DNA from: JASFQI01 sp050115555 | GTDB taxonomy: Bacteria > Desulfobacterota > DSM-4660 > Desulfatiglandales > HGW-15 | Length of the DNA: 8,273 nucleotides | Direction of reading: 5' to 3' | NCBI GenBank assembly: GCA_050115555.1 | Contig: JASFQI010000225.1 | Coordinates: 1-8,273, forward strand | Shown: positions 1 through 6,466 of the stretch, piece by piece | How the letters are laid out: each line of letters begins with the position of its first letter | Numbering within the stretch: position 1 is the stretch's first letter | Made by a program: the position numbers and the translations under genes | The notes under the pieces: model-generated | The model's input: the letters and a program-made list of their open reading frames with translations, nothing else | The model's database searches: none | Told to the model about the DNA's origin: nothing

Positions 1-1
1 T

Positions 2-880
2 TCCGTGGAGCAGGACCGCCTCCCGGGGTATACGGAGAACCCGCGTCTGATCACAGGAACGGCTCGGGATCTGGAGGCCCGGGGCCTGCGCGTACTGGAC
101 CTGGAGCGGGTGCGGCTGGAGGTGCCCTACCGGGGAGATCCCCTCGGCTGGGTGTGGGCCGAGGAGAAGAGCGCGCAGGGATCACGGCCCGTCCTCGTCC
201 CGGCGCAGCTCGCGTTCCTCTTCACCAACCTGGACGAGGCGGGTCTCACGAGCGGCCTGTCGTCCACGGGCCTGGGTGCGGGGGCCACCTCGGAGGAAGC
301 CCGACTGAGCGCGCTCCTCGAGGTCATCGAGCGGGATGCGGAGCGGGTGGTGCCCTTCTCCCCGGATCGGGTCTTCGTGCTGGAAGCGGACGAGCCCCGC
401 GTGCAGGGGATGCTCTCGGACCTGGAGCGAAAGGGGATTCACATCCGGTTTGCAGATCTCACTTCGGAGTTCGGCGTGCCCTGCTTTCAGGCGTTCGTGG
501 AGGGCCCGGGCGGCGTGATCCTCAAAGGGTCCGGCGCGAACCTGGACGGGCGGCGGGCAGCGGTTTCCGCCATGACCGAGATCCCCTGGCCCTATCCGTA
601 CTGGTTCGGAACGGCCCTTTCGCAGGAGGAGATCCAGCGCGTCTCCTTTGAGGACCTGCCCTGCTGGAGCACCGGAGACGCGGCCCGGGATCTCGCCCAC
701 CTGGAGGACCTGCTGACGGCCAACGGCTATTCTCCGGTCTACGTGGACCTCACGCGCGAGGACACCGCCATTCCCGTCTGCCGCGCTTTGGTGCCGGGCC
801 TGGAGATGATGACCGCCTTTGATCGATTCACCCCTCTGGGCCTGCGGCAGTTCGCCCACTACCTCGACCTGTTCTCCTGA
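2..880 (+). CDS. YcaO-domain protein, C-terminal part (5' end outside window)
   Basis: YcaO proteins use ATP to activate backbone amides. Depending on the subfamily they make azol(in)e rings or thioamides in peptides or proteins, or have other roles. Numbering from the GTG codon at position 5, the stretch at residues 89-111 has the family pattern: a Gly-rich turn (GLGAGATSEEA), then SALLEVIERD with the Glu, Arg and Asp residues typical of the nucleotide and Mg binding site. A second block at residues 174-192 (KGSGAN, then AMTE) and IPVCRALVPGLE at 256-267 complete the usual C-terminal half. The reading frame is open to the left edge and no ribosome site precedes the GTG at 5. The N-terminal part, probably 100 or more residues, is therefore missing. 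The C-terminus ends in LDLFS and lacks the Pro-rich tail of many azoline-forming YcaOs. No partner or substrate gene is visible, so the subfamily is unresolved. Confidence 0.85.
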   Translation, partial: SVEQDRLPGYTENPRLITGTARDLEARGLRVLDLERVRLEVPYRGDPLGWVWAEEKSAQGSRPVLVPAQLAFLFTNLDEAGLTSGLSSTGLGAGATSEEARLSALLEVIERDAERVVPFSPDRVFVLEADEPRVQGMLSDLERKGIHIRFADLTSEFGVPCFQAFVEGPGGVILKGSGANLDGRRAAVSAMTEIPWPYPYWFGTALSQEEIQRVSFEDLPCWSTGDAARDLAHLEDLLTANGYSPVYVDLTREDTAIPVCRALVPGLEMMTAFDRFTPLGLRQFAHYLDLFS

Positions 881-896
881 TCCCGTTTCCCTGCTT

Positions 897-948
897 TCCC
901 GGGTTCGCCTCCCCTCCGTCCCGGGGACCCATGGGTGTCGATTTTTTT
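897..948 (+). terminator. Possible weak rho-independent terminator after the YcaO gene
   Basis: TCCCGGG (897-903) can pair with CCCGGGGA (920-927) with one bulged G and a loop of about 16 bases. A perfect ACCCATGGGT palindrome (927-936) follows, and then a run of seven T (942-948). The position just after the YcaO stop fits a terminator. The large loop and the 14-base gap between the main stem and the T run make it a poor match to a canonical terminator. Confidence 0.3.
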
Positions 949-1031
949 CGCGGTCGGGCCGCACAGCATGGCGCTGGAAACGCCCGGGGAAGCAGGCAAG
1001 ATGGGTCTGGCTGAAAAGAGCGAAATGTGGT

Positions 1032-1052
1032 AATAAGCATTTCCCGGTACAT
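1032..1052. repeat. Dispersed short motif, copy 1 (with 6634-6653)
   Basis: This 21-base segment matches 6634-6653 at 18 positions with one single-base gap and two mismatches. The shared core is AATA, then ATTTC, a pyrimidine, and CGGTACAT. Both copies lie in intergenic DNA upstream of operons, here 286 bases before the ATG at 1339. Function unknown: it could be a regulator site, a piece of a small dispersed repeat, or chance. Confidence 0.45.
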
Positions 1053-1323
1053 GATCGTGCACCATTCGCCTCGGAACCGGCTTGCTCACGTTCCCTCTCT
1101 TGCTGCCGCGCCTCTCCTTACCGCTGTCGACCGCACCGGCATCTCGACCCTAGACGCCTGCACGAAAAAAGATTCCGTTCTCTCGCCGTCTGATCCGATG
1201 CCTTTTTACCGCTCATGAGTCGATGTCGGCTTTGGTGCGCACGAGCACGGATGCCCCGACGGGCGAAGGTTTTCCGCATCCCGGCGGGATCCATCCCCAT
1301 CCTTCCTGTTCACGCATTTTTCG

Positions 1324-1332
1324 AAAGGAGGT
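1324..1332 (+). promoter_or_regulatory. Ribosome binding site that selects ATG 1339 over GTG 1336
   Basis: AAAGGAGGT is nearly a perfect anti-Shine-Dalgarno match. It ends 6 bases before ATG 1339 but only 3 bases before the in-frame GTG at 1336, so the ATG is the better start. Confidence 0.75.
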
Positions 1333-1338
1333 CGAGTG

Positions 1339-1776
1339 ATGAAACCTTATCGAAGGATTTTCCTTGCGTCCTCCATGGTCTTGGGAATGGCCCTCCTCCT
1401 GGGGGCAGGGGGCGGTCCGGGTCAAGCGGTCGCTGCGGACGAGCCGGAAACGTTTCCATGCGTAAGTGAAAGTGGACTGGAGCAGGAGATCGCCCCGGAA
1501 GCGTCCCTGGAGGAGTTCGCTTGTTTCCGAAAATCATGGAAGGGGGCGGAAACCCTTCACTTCAAGGTTCGCCTCAAAAACGTGAGCGATCAGCCCCAGC
1601 GGTTCCGGGTGAACATCTTTCTGGACAACGGAAAGGGCGTGGGGGGACTCATTCCTCGAAAGACCAAGGGAGGGCTGATCGAACCCGGAGCGTCGGCGGA
1701 GTTCGCGTATCCCGTGAAGGGGATGACCGAGAAGCCCTGCTCCTTGTTTCTGAGAATCATGACCATGAACCCTTAA
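1339..1776 (+). CDS. Small exported protein of unknown function, first gene of the TRAP operon
   Basis: The product has 145 residues. The N-terminus is a Sec-type signal peptide: basic MKPYRR, a hydrophobic core over about residues 8-23, and a probable cleavage site after AVAA (residue 33). The mature part is about 112 residues with three cysteines (41, 62, 134), so one disulfide is possible. Residues 73-140 alternate polar and hydrophobic positions (LHFKVRLKNVSDQ, FRVNIFLDNG, an EPG turn, AEFAYPV), which suggests a small Ig-like beta sandwich; this fold is inferred. I do not recognise a named family. The stop lies 36 bases before the TAXI binding-protein gene on the same strand, so co-transcription is likely. 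A periplasmic accessory role in the transport system is plausible but unproven. Confidence 0.8.
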   Translation: MKPYRRIFLASSMVLGMALLLGAGGGPGQAVAADEPETFPCVSESGLEQEIAPEASLEEFACFRKSWKGAETLHFKVRLKNVSDQPQRFRVNIFLDNGKGVGGLIPRKTKGGLIEPGASAEFAYPVKGMTEKPCSLFLRIMTMNP

Positions 1777-1812
1777 GCGCTTCCGGAACGCGAAGCAGAG
1801 GAGGGACGATTC

Positions 1813-2784
1813 ATGAAAACGACGATGATCGCCTTGGCATGTGGTATCGCTCTGGCCCTGGTGTTCGCCGCGCCGGTTTCAGCCAAGACCACGTTTATCG
1901 GGATCGGGACCGGGGGTACGGGAGGCATTTACTATCCTTATGGGGGGGGTGTGGCCGAGATCTGGTCCAAGCACGTGGAGGGCGTGAGGGCCGTGGCAGA
2001 GGTCACGGGCGCGAGCGTGGAGAACGTCAAGCTCGCCCACAAGGGAGAGACCGTGATCGGTGAGGTCATGGGCGACGTGGCCGTGGCCGGGTACAAAGGA
2101 CTGAGCAAGTTCAAGGGAAAGAAGCACCATATCCTGAGCATGGCCATCATGTACCCGAACCTCCTCCAGATCGTGACGAAAAAAGACTCCGGCATCACCA
2201 ATATCGAGCAGGTCAAGGGGCGCAACATCAGCACCGGGAGCCCGGGAAGTGGTACGAACTTCATGGCCGAGGTCGTGCTCAAGGCCCTCGGCATTCCGCT
2301 GGACTCGTACAAGGACAGCCGGCTTTCCTTTACGGAAAGCGCCAACGCCCTGAGGGACGGAACCATCGACGTGGGCACCTGGTCCGTGGGCCCGGGGACC
2401 AGCTCCATCATGGATTTGGCCACCACCCACGACATTCGCATCATTCCTTTCACCGAGGAACAGACCCAAAAAATCCTCGAGGCGAACGCGGAGTACTCTG
2501 CCGTGGAGCTGGCCGGAGGGATCTACAACGGGGTGGACGATCCCGTGCCCACCATCGGGGTCTGGAACGTGATGATCTGCCAGGCGTCCCTGGATGAGGA
2601 CCTGGTGTACCGCCTGGTCAAGGCGCTCTACGAGAACAACGACTACCTCCTCAAGATTCACCCGTCGGCATCGTACACCACACCGGAAAACGCGGTGGAG
2701 TACTCGCCGATTCCCCTTCACCCAGGCACCATTCGGTACCTGAAGGAAAAGGGGATCGATGTACCGCAGAACCTGGTACCGTAA
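1813..2784 (+). CDS. TAXI-family TRAP transporter substrate-binding protein
   Basis: This is the periplasmic receptor that binds the substrate and delivers it to the TRAP permease encoded two genes downstream. The 323-residue length is usual for the family. A signal peptide is clear: MKTT, a hydrophobic core, and a PVSA cleavage site at about residue 24. Family hallmarks follow: IGTGGTGGIYYPYGGG (residues 31-46), STGSPGSGTNFMAEVVLKALG in the middle (140-160), ALRDGTIDVGTW (179-190) and the C-terminal block HPGTIRYLKEKG (303-314). ATG 1813 is preceded by a purine-rich GAGGAGGGA site. Characterised or proposed ligands of TAXI proteins are carboxylates or amino acids such as glutamate; the ligand here cannot be read from sequence. 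The YYPYGGG codons contain a run of eight G (1942-1949), which could be slippage-prone. Confidence 0.95.
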   Translation: MKTTMIALACGIALALVFAAPVSAKTTFIGIGTGGTGGIYYPYGGGVAEIWSKHVEGVRAVAEVTGASVENVKLAHKGETVIGEVMGDVAVAGYKGLSKFKGKKHHILSMAIMYPNLLQIVTKKDSGITNIEQVKGRNISTGSPGSGTNFMAEVVLKALGIPLDSYKDSRLSFTESANALRDGTIDVGTWSVGPGTSSIMDLATTHDIRIIPFTEEQTQKILEANAEYSAVELAGGIYNGVDDPVPTIGVWNVMICQASLDEDLVYRLVKALYENNDYLLKIHPSASYTTPENAVEYSPIPLHPGTIRYLKEKGIDVPQNLVP

Positions 2785-2796
2785 GGGGGCGGCAGC

Positions 2797-3405
2797 GTGA
2801 GGAACCGCGGCCGGTTGCTCCTATTCGGGGCAACCGGTCTTGTCGTCATCGTGTGCCTGGTGGGATTCCTCGTACGAGGCGGTGTGGAGCTTCGCGTGAC
2901 ACGGATTCGTGGCGGCTACCCCCTCCTGGCGCTGCCGCTGAGGCCGGGGGAACGCTTTACGCTTCATTACATGCACTCGGTGGAAAACGCCCCGATCTGG
3001 GAGGTCCACAGCGTGGACCGGGAGGGCCGCATCTATGTCGAGGAGGAGCGCTATCTGAAGTTCGGGGCCGGCATGGGAAAGATGCCGGGGGTCGGGCGCA
3101 TGGTCCGGCGGGGTCCCTATGAGGTGATCGCGGACATGCACCAACCGATCGGGGATTTCGTGCTCCGGGTCGGAAGCCCCGGAGTGGATCACACCGTGCT
3201 GTGGCGGGGACGCCGCATCAACCTCTCTGCCCGCGTCCCCCACGAGGCCGTCCGTTTTCGAGCCCGCCCGATTCATGCATGGCACGCGCTCTGGCGCTGC
3301 GTGCGGCCGCATCCTGCCACACCGCCGGAGCATGACCCGCCGGGGGCCGGAGGCGAGGGGACCGTCCGGGGCGATGCGGATACGCCGCCCTCGGGAAAGG
3401 AGTGA
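2797..3405 (+). CDS. DUF1850-domain membrane-anchored protein
   Basis: DUF1850 proteins are commonly encoded between the TAXI binding protein and its fused permease, as here, and are regarded as accessory; their biochemical role is unknown. The 202-residue product starts at GTG 2797, 12 bases after the preceding stop, with a GGGGGCGG ribosome site. Residues 7-27 form one hydrophobic segment (membrane anchor or uncleaved signal) after a basic RNRGR start, so the rest should face the periplasm. The domain core is ERFTLHYMHSVENAPIWEV (52-70), including the HSVE signature, followed by EEERYLKFGAGMG (82-94). After about residue 165 comes a Pro/Gly/charged tail (PPEHDPPGAGGEGT) with no recognised domain, which may be an extension beyond the core. 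The final codons contain the permease ribosome site, implying coupled translation. Confidence 0.88.
   Translation: MRNRGRLLLFGATGLVVIVCLVGFLVRGGVELRVTRIRGGYPLLALPLRPGERFTLHYMHSVENAPIWEVHSVDREGRIYVEEERYLKFGAGMGKMPGVGRMVRRGPYEVIADMHQPIGDFVLRVGSPGVDHTVLWRGRRINLSARVPHEAVRFRARPIHAWHALWRCVRPHPATPPEHDPPGAGGEGTVRGDADTPPSGKE
3396..3402 (+). promoter_or_regulatory. Ribosome binding site supporting ATG 3413 for the TRAP permease
   Basis: AAAGGAG lies in the last codons of the DUF1850 gene, 10 bases before ATG 3413. It argues against the longer open frame that starts at 3275 inside the DUF1850 gene. That extension would add 46 Arg-rich residues lacking any membrane or family pattern. Confidence 0.65.
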
Positions 3406-3412
3406 AGCGGGC

Positions 3413-5332
3413 ATGGTCGAGGAGCCGCGGAAGGAGACCGATTCGCGCATCGAGTGGATTCTGAATGCAACGGTCGCCTGTATCGGCGTCGCGCTGAGCC
3501 TGTTCGAGCTCTACACGGCGGGCCTGGTCGCCATGACGGCCATGCAGCACCGCGCCGTGTTTCTCACGGGCATCCTCGTCATGACCTTCCTCATCAAGCC
3601 CCCGTACCGCGGAATGAAACGAGACCGGTTCAACCCCGCCCTCTGCGTGGACCTTGTCCTGTCGGCCGCAGCCGTGGCCATCGGTCTTTACATCTTCATC
3701 GGCCTGGACGGAATTTTTGCGCGGCAGGGGGACTGGAGCGCCTGGGATGTCCGGGTGGGCGTCGCGCTGGTGCTCCTGGTCCTCGAGGCCACCCGCCGCG
3801 TGATCGGGTGGAACCTGACGGCCATTGCCGCGCTCTTCCTGCTATTCGGGTACTTCGGGCCCTACATGCCGGACCTGATCGTGCACAAGGGTTACGGTGT
3901 GGAGCGGATCGCCACCACGCTCTCCCTCACGACCGAGGGCATCTTCGGGATTCCGCTGGGCGTGGCCTCCACGTTCGTCTTCATCTTTATCCTGTTCGGC
4001 GCCTTTCTGGAAAAGACCGGCGCGGGAAACTTCTTCATCAACATCTCGTATGCCGTCACGGGCCGCTTTGCCGGGGGGCCGGCCAAGACCGCAGTGGTGG
4101 CCAGCGGGTTCATGGGCTCCGTGGCCGGGAGCGCCGTGGCAAACGTGGTGGCCACCGGATCCTTCACCATCCCCATGATGAAGCGCATCGGCTACCGCAG
4201 TCACGTGGCTGCCGCTGTGGAGGCCGCTGCCTCTACGGGCGGCCAGCTCATGCCGCCCATCATGGGGGCCGGGGCCTTCCTGATGGCCGAGTTCACCCAG
4301 CGGCCTTACCTGGAGATCATCAAGATCGCCTTTATCCCGGCCGTTCTCTACTTCTTCTCCGTGATCCTCTTCGTCCATTTCGAGGCCCACAAGCAGGGGA
4401 TCTGGGGACTTCCAAGGGAGGAGCTCCCGCGCGTGGCGGACAGCCTCCGCGAGGGCATTCACTTCCTCATCCCCGTGGCCATCCTGATCGGGGTCCTGGT
4501 CATGAACTACAGCCCCATGATGGCAGGGTTCGTGGCGATCGTTTCCCTCTACGTGACGGCTCTCTTCAGGAAGCGCTCCAGGATTTCCTTTCGCACCCTG
4601 CTTCGAACCCTGGAGCAGGGCGCCAGGAACGCCGTGCTCGTGGCCGTGGCCTGCGCGGCGGCGGGCATCATCGTGGGTATAGTGAACCTGACCGGAACGG
4701 GCCTTCACTTCTCGTCCCTGGTGGTCTCGCTTTCCCGGGGCATTCCTCTCCTGGCCCTGGCCCTGGTGGCGCTGACCTCCCTGTTCCTGGGCATGGGCCT
4801 GCCGGTGACCGCTTCCTACATCGTGCTGATCATCCTTGCGGGGCCGGGACTCATGGATCTCGGCCTTCCGCTGATCACCGCCCACATGATCGTTTTCTGG
4901 TACAGCCAGGATGCCAATGTGACGCCTCCCGTGGCCCTGGAATCCTTTGCCGCCTCGGGAATTGCCGGCTCGAGTCCCATGAAGACCGCCTTCACCTCGT
5001 GGAAGCTGGCCAAGGGCCTTTACATCCTGCCCGTGATCATGGCCTACCACCCCCTGCTGCTCAATGGTCCCCCCTGGGCGGTGGCGAAGACGGTGTTCTT
5101 CTCCCTCCTGGCGCTCATCGCCTTTGTGGCCTGCATGGAGCGCTTCTTTTTCACCCGCATGACCTGGCTTGAGACCTTTCTGCACGGGGTCTCCGCCGTG
5201 ATGCTGATCTGGGCGCATGCGGTCGTGAACTGGCTAGGGTGTGCCCTGTTCTTCCTCGTCGTGGCGATTCAGCTGGCGATTTGGAAGAGGAAGCGGCGAG
5301 TGTCTCTTGAAACCGAGGCTGGAAGATCGTAG
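3413..5332 (+). CDS. TRAP transporter permease, fused 4TM/12TM (DctQ-DctM-like), TAXI type
   Basis: This integral membrane permease imports the substrate captured by the TAXI protein, using an ion gradient rather than ATP. From ATG 3413 it has 639 residues, normal for the fused family in which the small DctQ-like and large DctM-like subunits are one chain. Residues 15-150 carry about four hydrophobic segments and form the Q-like part. The M-like part follows, with family blocks GSVAGSAVANVVATGSFTIP (235-254), STGGQLMPPIMGAGAFLMAEF (274-294), LGMGLPVTASYIV (459-471) and DANVTPPVALESFAASG (500-516). These correspond to the re-entrant, transport-site regions of DctM. Two or three more hydrophobic segments (about 555-625) end in a basic KRKRR tail, probably cytoplasmic. 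The start lies 7 bases after the DUF1850 stop. No key motif is missing. Confidence 0.95.
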   Translation: MVEEPRKETDSRIEWILNATVACIGVALSLFELYTAGLVAMTAMQHRAVFLTGILVMTFLIKPPYRGMKRDRFNPALCVDLVLSAAAVAIGLYIFIGLDGIFARQGDWSAWDVRVGVALVLLVLEATRRVIGWNLTAIAALFLLFGYFGPYMPDLIVHKGYGVERIATTLSLTTEGIFGIPLGVASTFVFIFILFGAFLEKTGAGNFFINISYAVTGRFAGGPAKTAVVASGFMGSVAGSAVANVVATGSFTIPMMKRIGYRSHVAAAVEAAASTGGQLMPPIMGAGAFLMAEFTQRPYLEIIKIAFIPAVLYFFSVILFVHFEAHKQGIWGLPREELPRVADSLREGIHFLIPVAILIGVLVMNYSPMMAGFVAIVSLYVTALFRKRSRISFRTLLRTLEQGARNAVLVAVACAAAGIIVGIVNLTGTGLHFSSLVVSLSRGIPLLALALVALTSLFLGMGLPVTASYIVLIILAGPGLMDLGLPLITAHMIVFWYSQDANVTPPVALESFAASGIAGSSPMKTAFTSWKLAKGLYILPVIMAYHPLLLNGPPWAVAKTVFFSLLALIAFVACMERFFFTRMTWLETFLHGVSAVMLIWAHAVVNWLGCALFFLVVAIQLAIWKRKRRVSLETEAGRS

Positions 5333-5335
5333 TAT
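5307..5335 (+). promoter_or_regulatory. Candidate sigma-70 promoter for the GAF gene
   Basis: TTGAAA (5307-5312; 5 of 6 to TTGACA) and TAGTAT (5330-5335; 4 of 6 to TATAAT) are spaced by 17 bases across the end of the permease gene. Transcription would start near 5342 and give a leader of about 185 bases. A second AT-rich patch at 5388-5410 includes TATTAT (5402-5407) but lacks a good -35 element at normal spacing. Confidence 0.3.
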
Positions 5336-5436
5336 AGTTTTTATGAGCCGGAGCGTTGAAGGTGCGGGAAAGCGAACCGGCTTAGGGTTTATATCAATTC
5401 TTATTATTTCATGAACAACTTGCGGCAAAGGGGCTG

Positions 5437-5475
5437 GTATGAAGGTGCATTCGCTCAGGAATGCCTCCTTCATGC
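5437..5475 (+). promoter_or_regulatory. Long hairpin in the leader of the GAF gene
   Basis: ATGAAGG (5439-5445) pairs with CCTTCAT (5467-5473) and GCATTC (5447-5452) pairs with GAATGC (5459-5464), closing a six-base loop. The stem has 13 Watson-Crick pairs with a 1x2 internal loop, plus an outer G-C and a G-U pair. No T run follows, so it is not a standard terminator. It ends about 50 bases before the chosen start. A second possible stem (TGAGCCGG 5344-5351 with CCGGCTTA 5377-5384, one G-U pair) lies upstream. A cis-acting RNA or DNA element is possible; no known riboswitch class was recognised. Confidence 0.5.
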
Positions 5476-5526
5476 GTGCTGGCGTTTCTGCCGAGGCAGG
5501 TCGGGGCGAATGATCCAGAGGGGAAC

Positions 5527-6360
5527 ATGATGGATTCCATGGAAAGGGAGGCGCTGATTCAACGCTGTGAAGAGCTCGGAGAGCGGGTGAAGCAGGCCGA
5601 GGATGAGTCGTGTCGGAGAAATATGGAGCTGTCCGCGCTGATGAAGGGGGCCGGCGCTGTTTTGGGGCAGAAGGGGTTTGAAGACGCGGCGAGGGCCATT
5701 TTTGATTACTGCAAGGACTTGGTGGGCGCGACCTCGGGCTATGTAGCCCTTTTGCGTGAAGATGGCATGGAAAACGAGGTCCTGTTTCTCGAGGCCGGCG
5801 GGCTTCCCTGTGATGTGGACCCCGAGCTGTCCATGCCCATTCGAGGGTTGCGCGCGGAATGCTACAAGCACGGCAAGGCCGTGTTCCACAACGATTTTAT
5901 GAACAGCGAATGGGTGGATTTCATGCCCACGGGCCATGTGGTGCTGAACAATGTGATGTTTGCCCCCCTGATCCTGGAAGGCAAAACCGTGGGGATCATC
6001 GGGCTGGCGAACAAGGCAGTGGATTTCAATGAAAACGACGCCCGAATGGCCACGGGGTTCGGGGAGCTTGCCGCCATCGCCCTTCAGAACAGCCGGGTGC
6101 AGGACGAACGGACCCGCATGGCCCGGGAGCGGGAAAACCTCATCAAAGATCTCCAGAAAGCGCTTTCAGACGTAAAAAAGCTGAGCGGCCTGATTCCGAT
6201 CTGTTCTGTCTGTAAAAAGATCCGGGACGACAAGGGGTACTGGAACCAGCTCGAAGCCTACATTCGGGAGCATTCCGAAGCCGAGTTCACTCACGGTCTG
6301 TGCGAGGAATGTGCCAGAAAACGATATCCCAACATCAGGCTGAAGAAGACCTGTTCCTGA
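5527..6360 (+). CDS. GAF-domain sensor protein with C-terminal four-cysteine module
   Basis: The product is probably a soluble sensor of 277 residues. Residues 1-40 are charged and helical, probably a short coiled coil. Residues about 45-190 form a GAF domain: FEDAARAIFDYCKDLVGATSG early, PLILEGKTVGIIGLANK at 147-163, and FGELAAIALQNSR near the end. A charged helix (about 191-218) links to a small C-terminal module (about 219-268) beginning GLIPICSVCKKIRDDKGYW and ending HGLCEECARKRYP. Its two Cys pairs (226/229 and 259/262) could bind zinc. A closely similar tail occurs on many PAS, GAF and receiver-domain proteins in deltaproteobacteria; its role is unknown to me. No kinase, cyclase or DNA-binding domain is present, so the output is unclear. 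Start: AGAGGGG at 5517-5523 precedes ATG 5527 by 3 bases and ATG 5530 by 6, so either may be used. The open frame reaches ATG 5461, but that codon lies inside the leader hairpin and lacks a ribosome site. Confidence 0.88.
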   Translation: MMDSMEREALIQRCEELGERVKQAEDESCRRNMELSALMKGAGAVLGQKGFEDAARAIFDYCKDLVGATSGYVALLREDGMENEVLFLEAGGLPCDVDPELSMPIRGLRAECYKHGKAVFHNDFMNSEWVDFMPTGHVVLNNVMFAPLILEGKTVGIIGLANKAVDFNENDARMATGFGELAAIALQNSRVQDERTRMARERENLIKDLQKALSDVKKLSGLIPICSVCKKIRDDKGYWNQLEAYIREHSEAEFTHGLCEECARKRYPNIRLKKTCS

Positions 6361-6466
6361 AACACGCTTTCCCGTTCATGCCTACCCTTGATTGCCCGTT
6401 GAAAATGCTTCGCTCGCGCATTCCTCGAGCTTGCTACGGGGAGATTCAAAGGCTTGCGTTCGACCT

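Larger units (their letters stand above)
881..1338. other. 458-base gap between the YcaO gene and the TRAP operon
   Basis: No convincing gene is visible on either strand; the longer open frames have no ribosome sites or family motifs. It contains a possible weak terminator near its start, a doubtful 21-codon ORF (968-1033), a GAAATG/CATTTC inverted repeat (1022-1027 and 1038-1043) and one copy of a short motif repeated upstream of nifU. Small dyads are present at 1278-1290 (ATCCC-GGC-GGGAT) and 1213-1220 (CTCATGAG). A good sigma-70 or sigma-54 promoter for the operon starting at 1339 was not found by eye, although one should lie here given the operon's position. Confidence 0.6.

Noticed and set aside
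1879..2721. 280-residue open frame on the minus strand
   Set aside because: It mirrors the TAXI gene and has the His/Val/Gly/Asp-rich composition typical of antisense frames.
3275..3412. 46-residue N-terminal extension of the TRAP permease
   Set aside because: It overlaps the DUF1850 gene, is Arg-rich without family pattern, and the ribosome site and family N-terminus support ATG 3413.
3842..5218. 458-residue open frame on the minus strand
   Set aside because: It is antisense to the permease, rich in His, Gly and Glu as expected for a shadow of GC-rich coding DNA, and lacks any domain.
5436..5451. Sigma-54-like TGG...GC element before the GAF gene (a similar one at about 1234)
   Set aside because: The GG to GC spacing is 9 bases instead of the strict 10 in both places, so neither fits the consensus.
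5461..5526. Longer start of the GAF protein at ATG 5461
   Set aside because: No ribosome site precedes it, the codon is inside a strong hairpin, and the added 22 residues match no domain; ATG 5527/5530 has AGAGGGG upstream.
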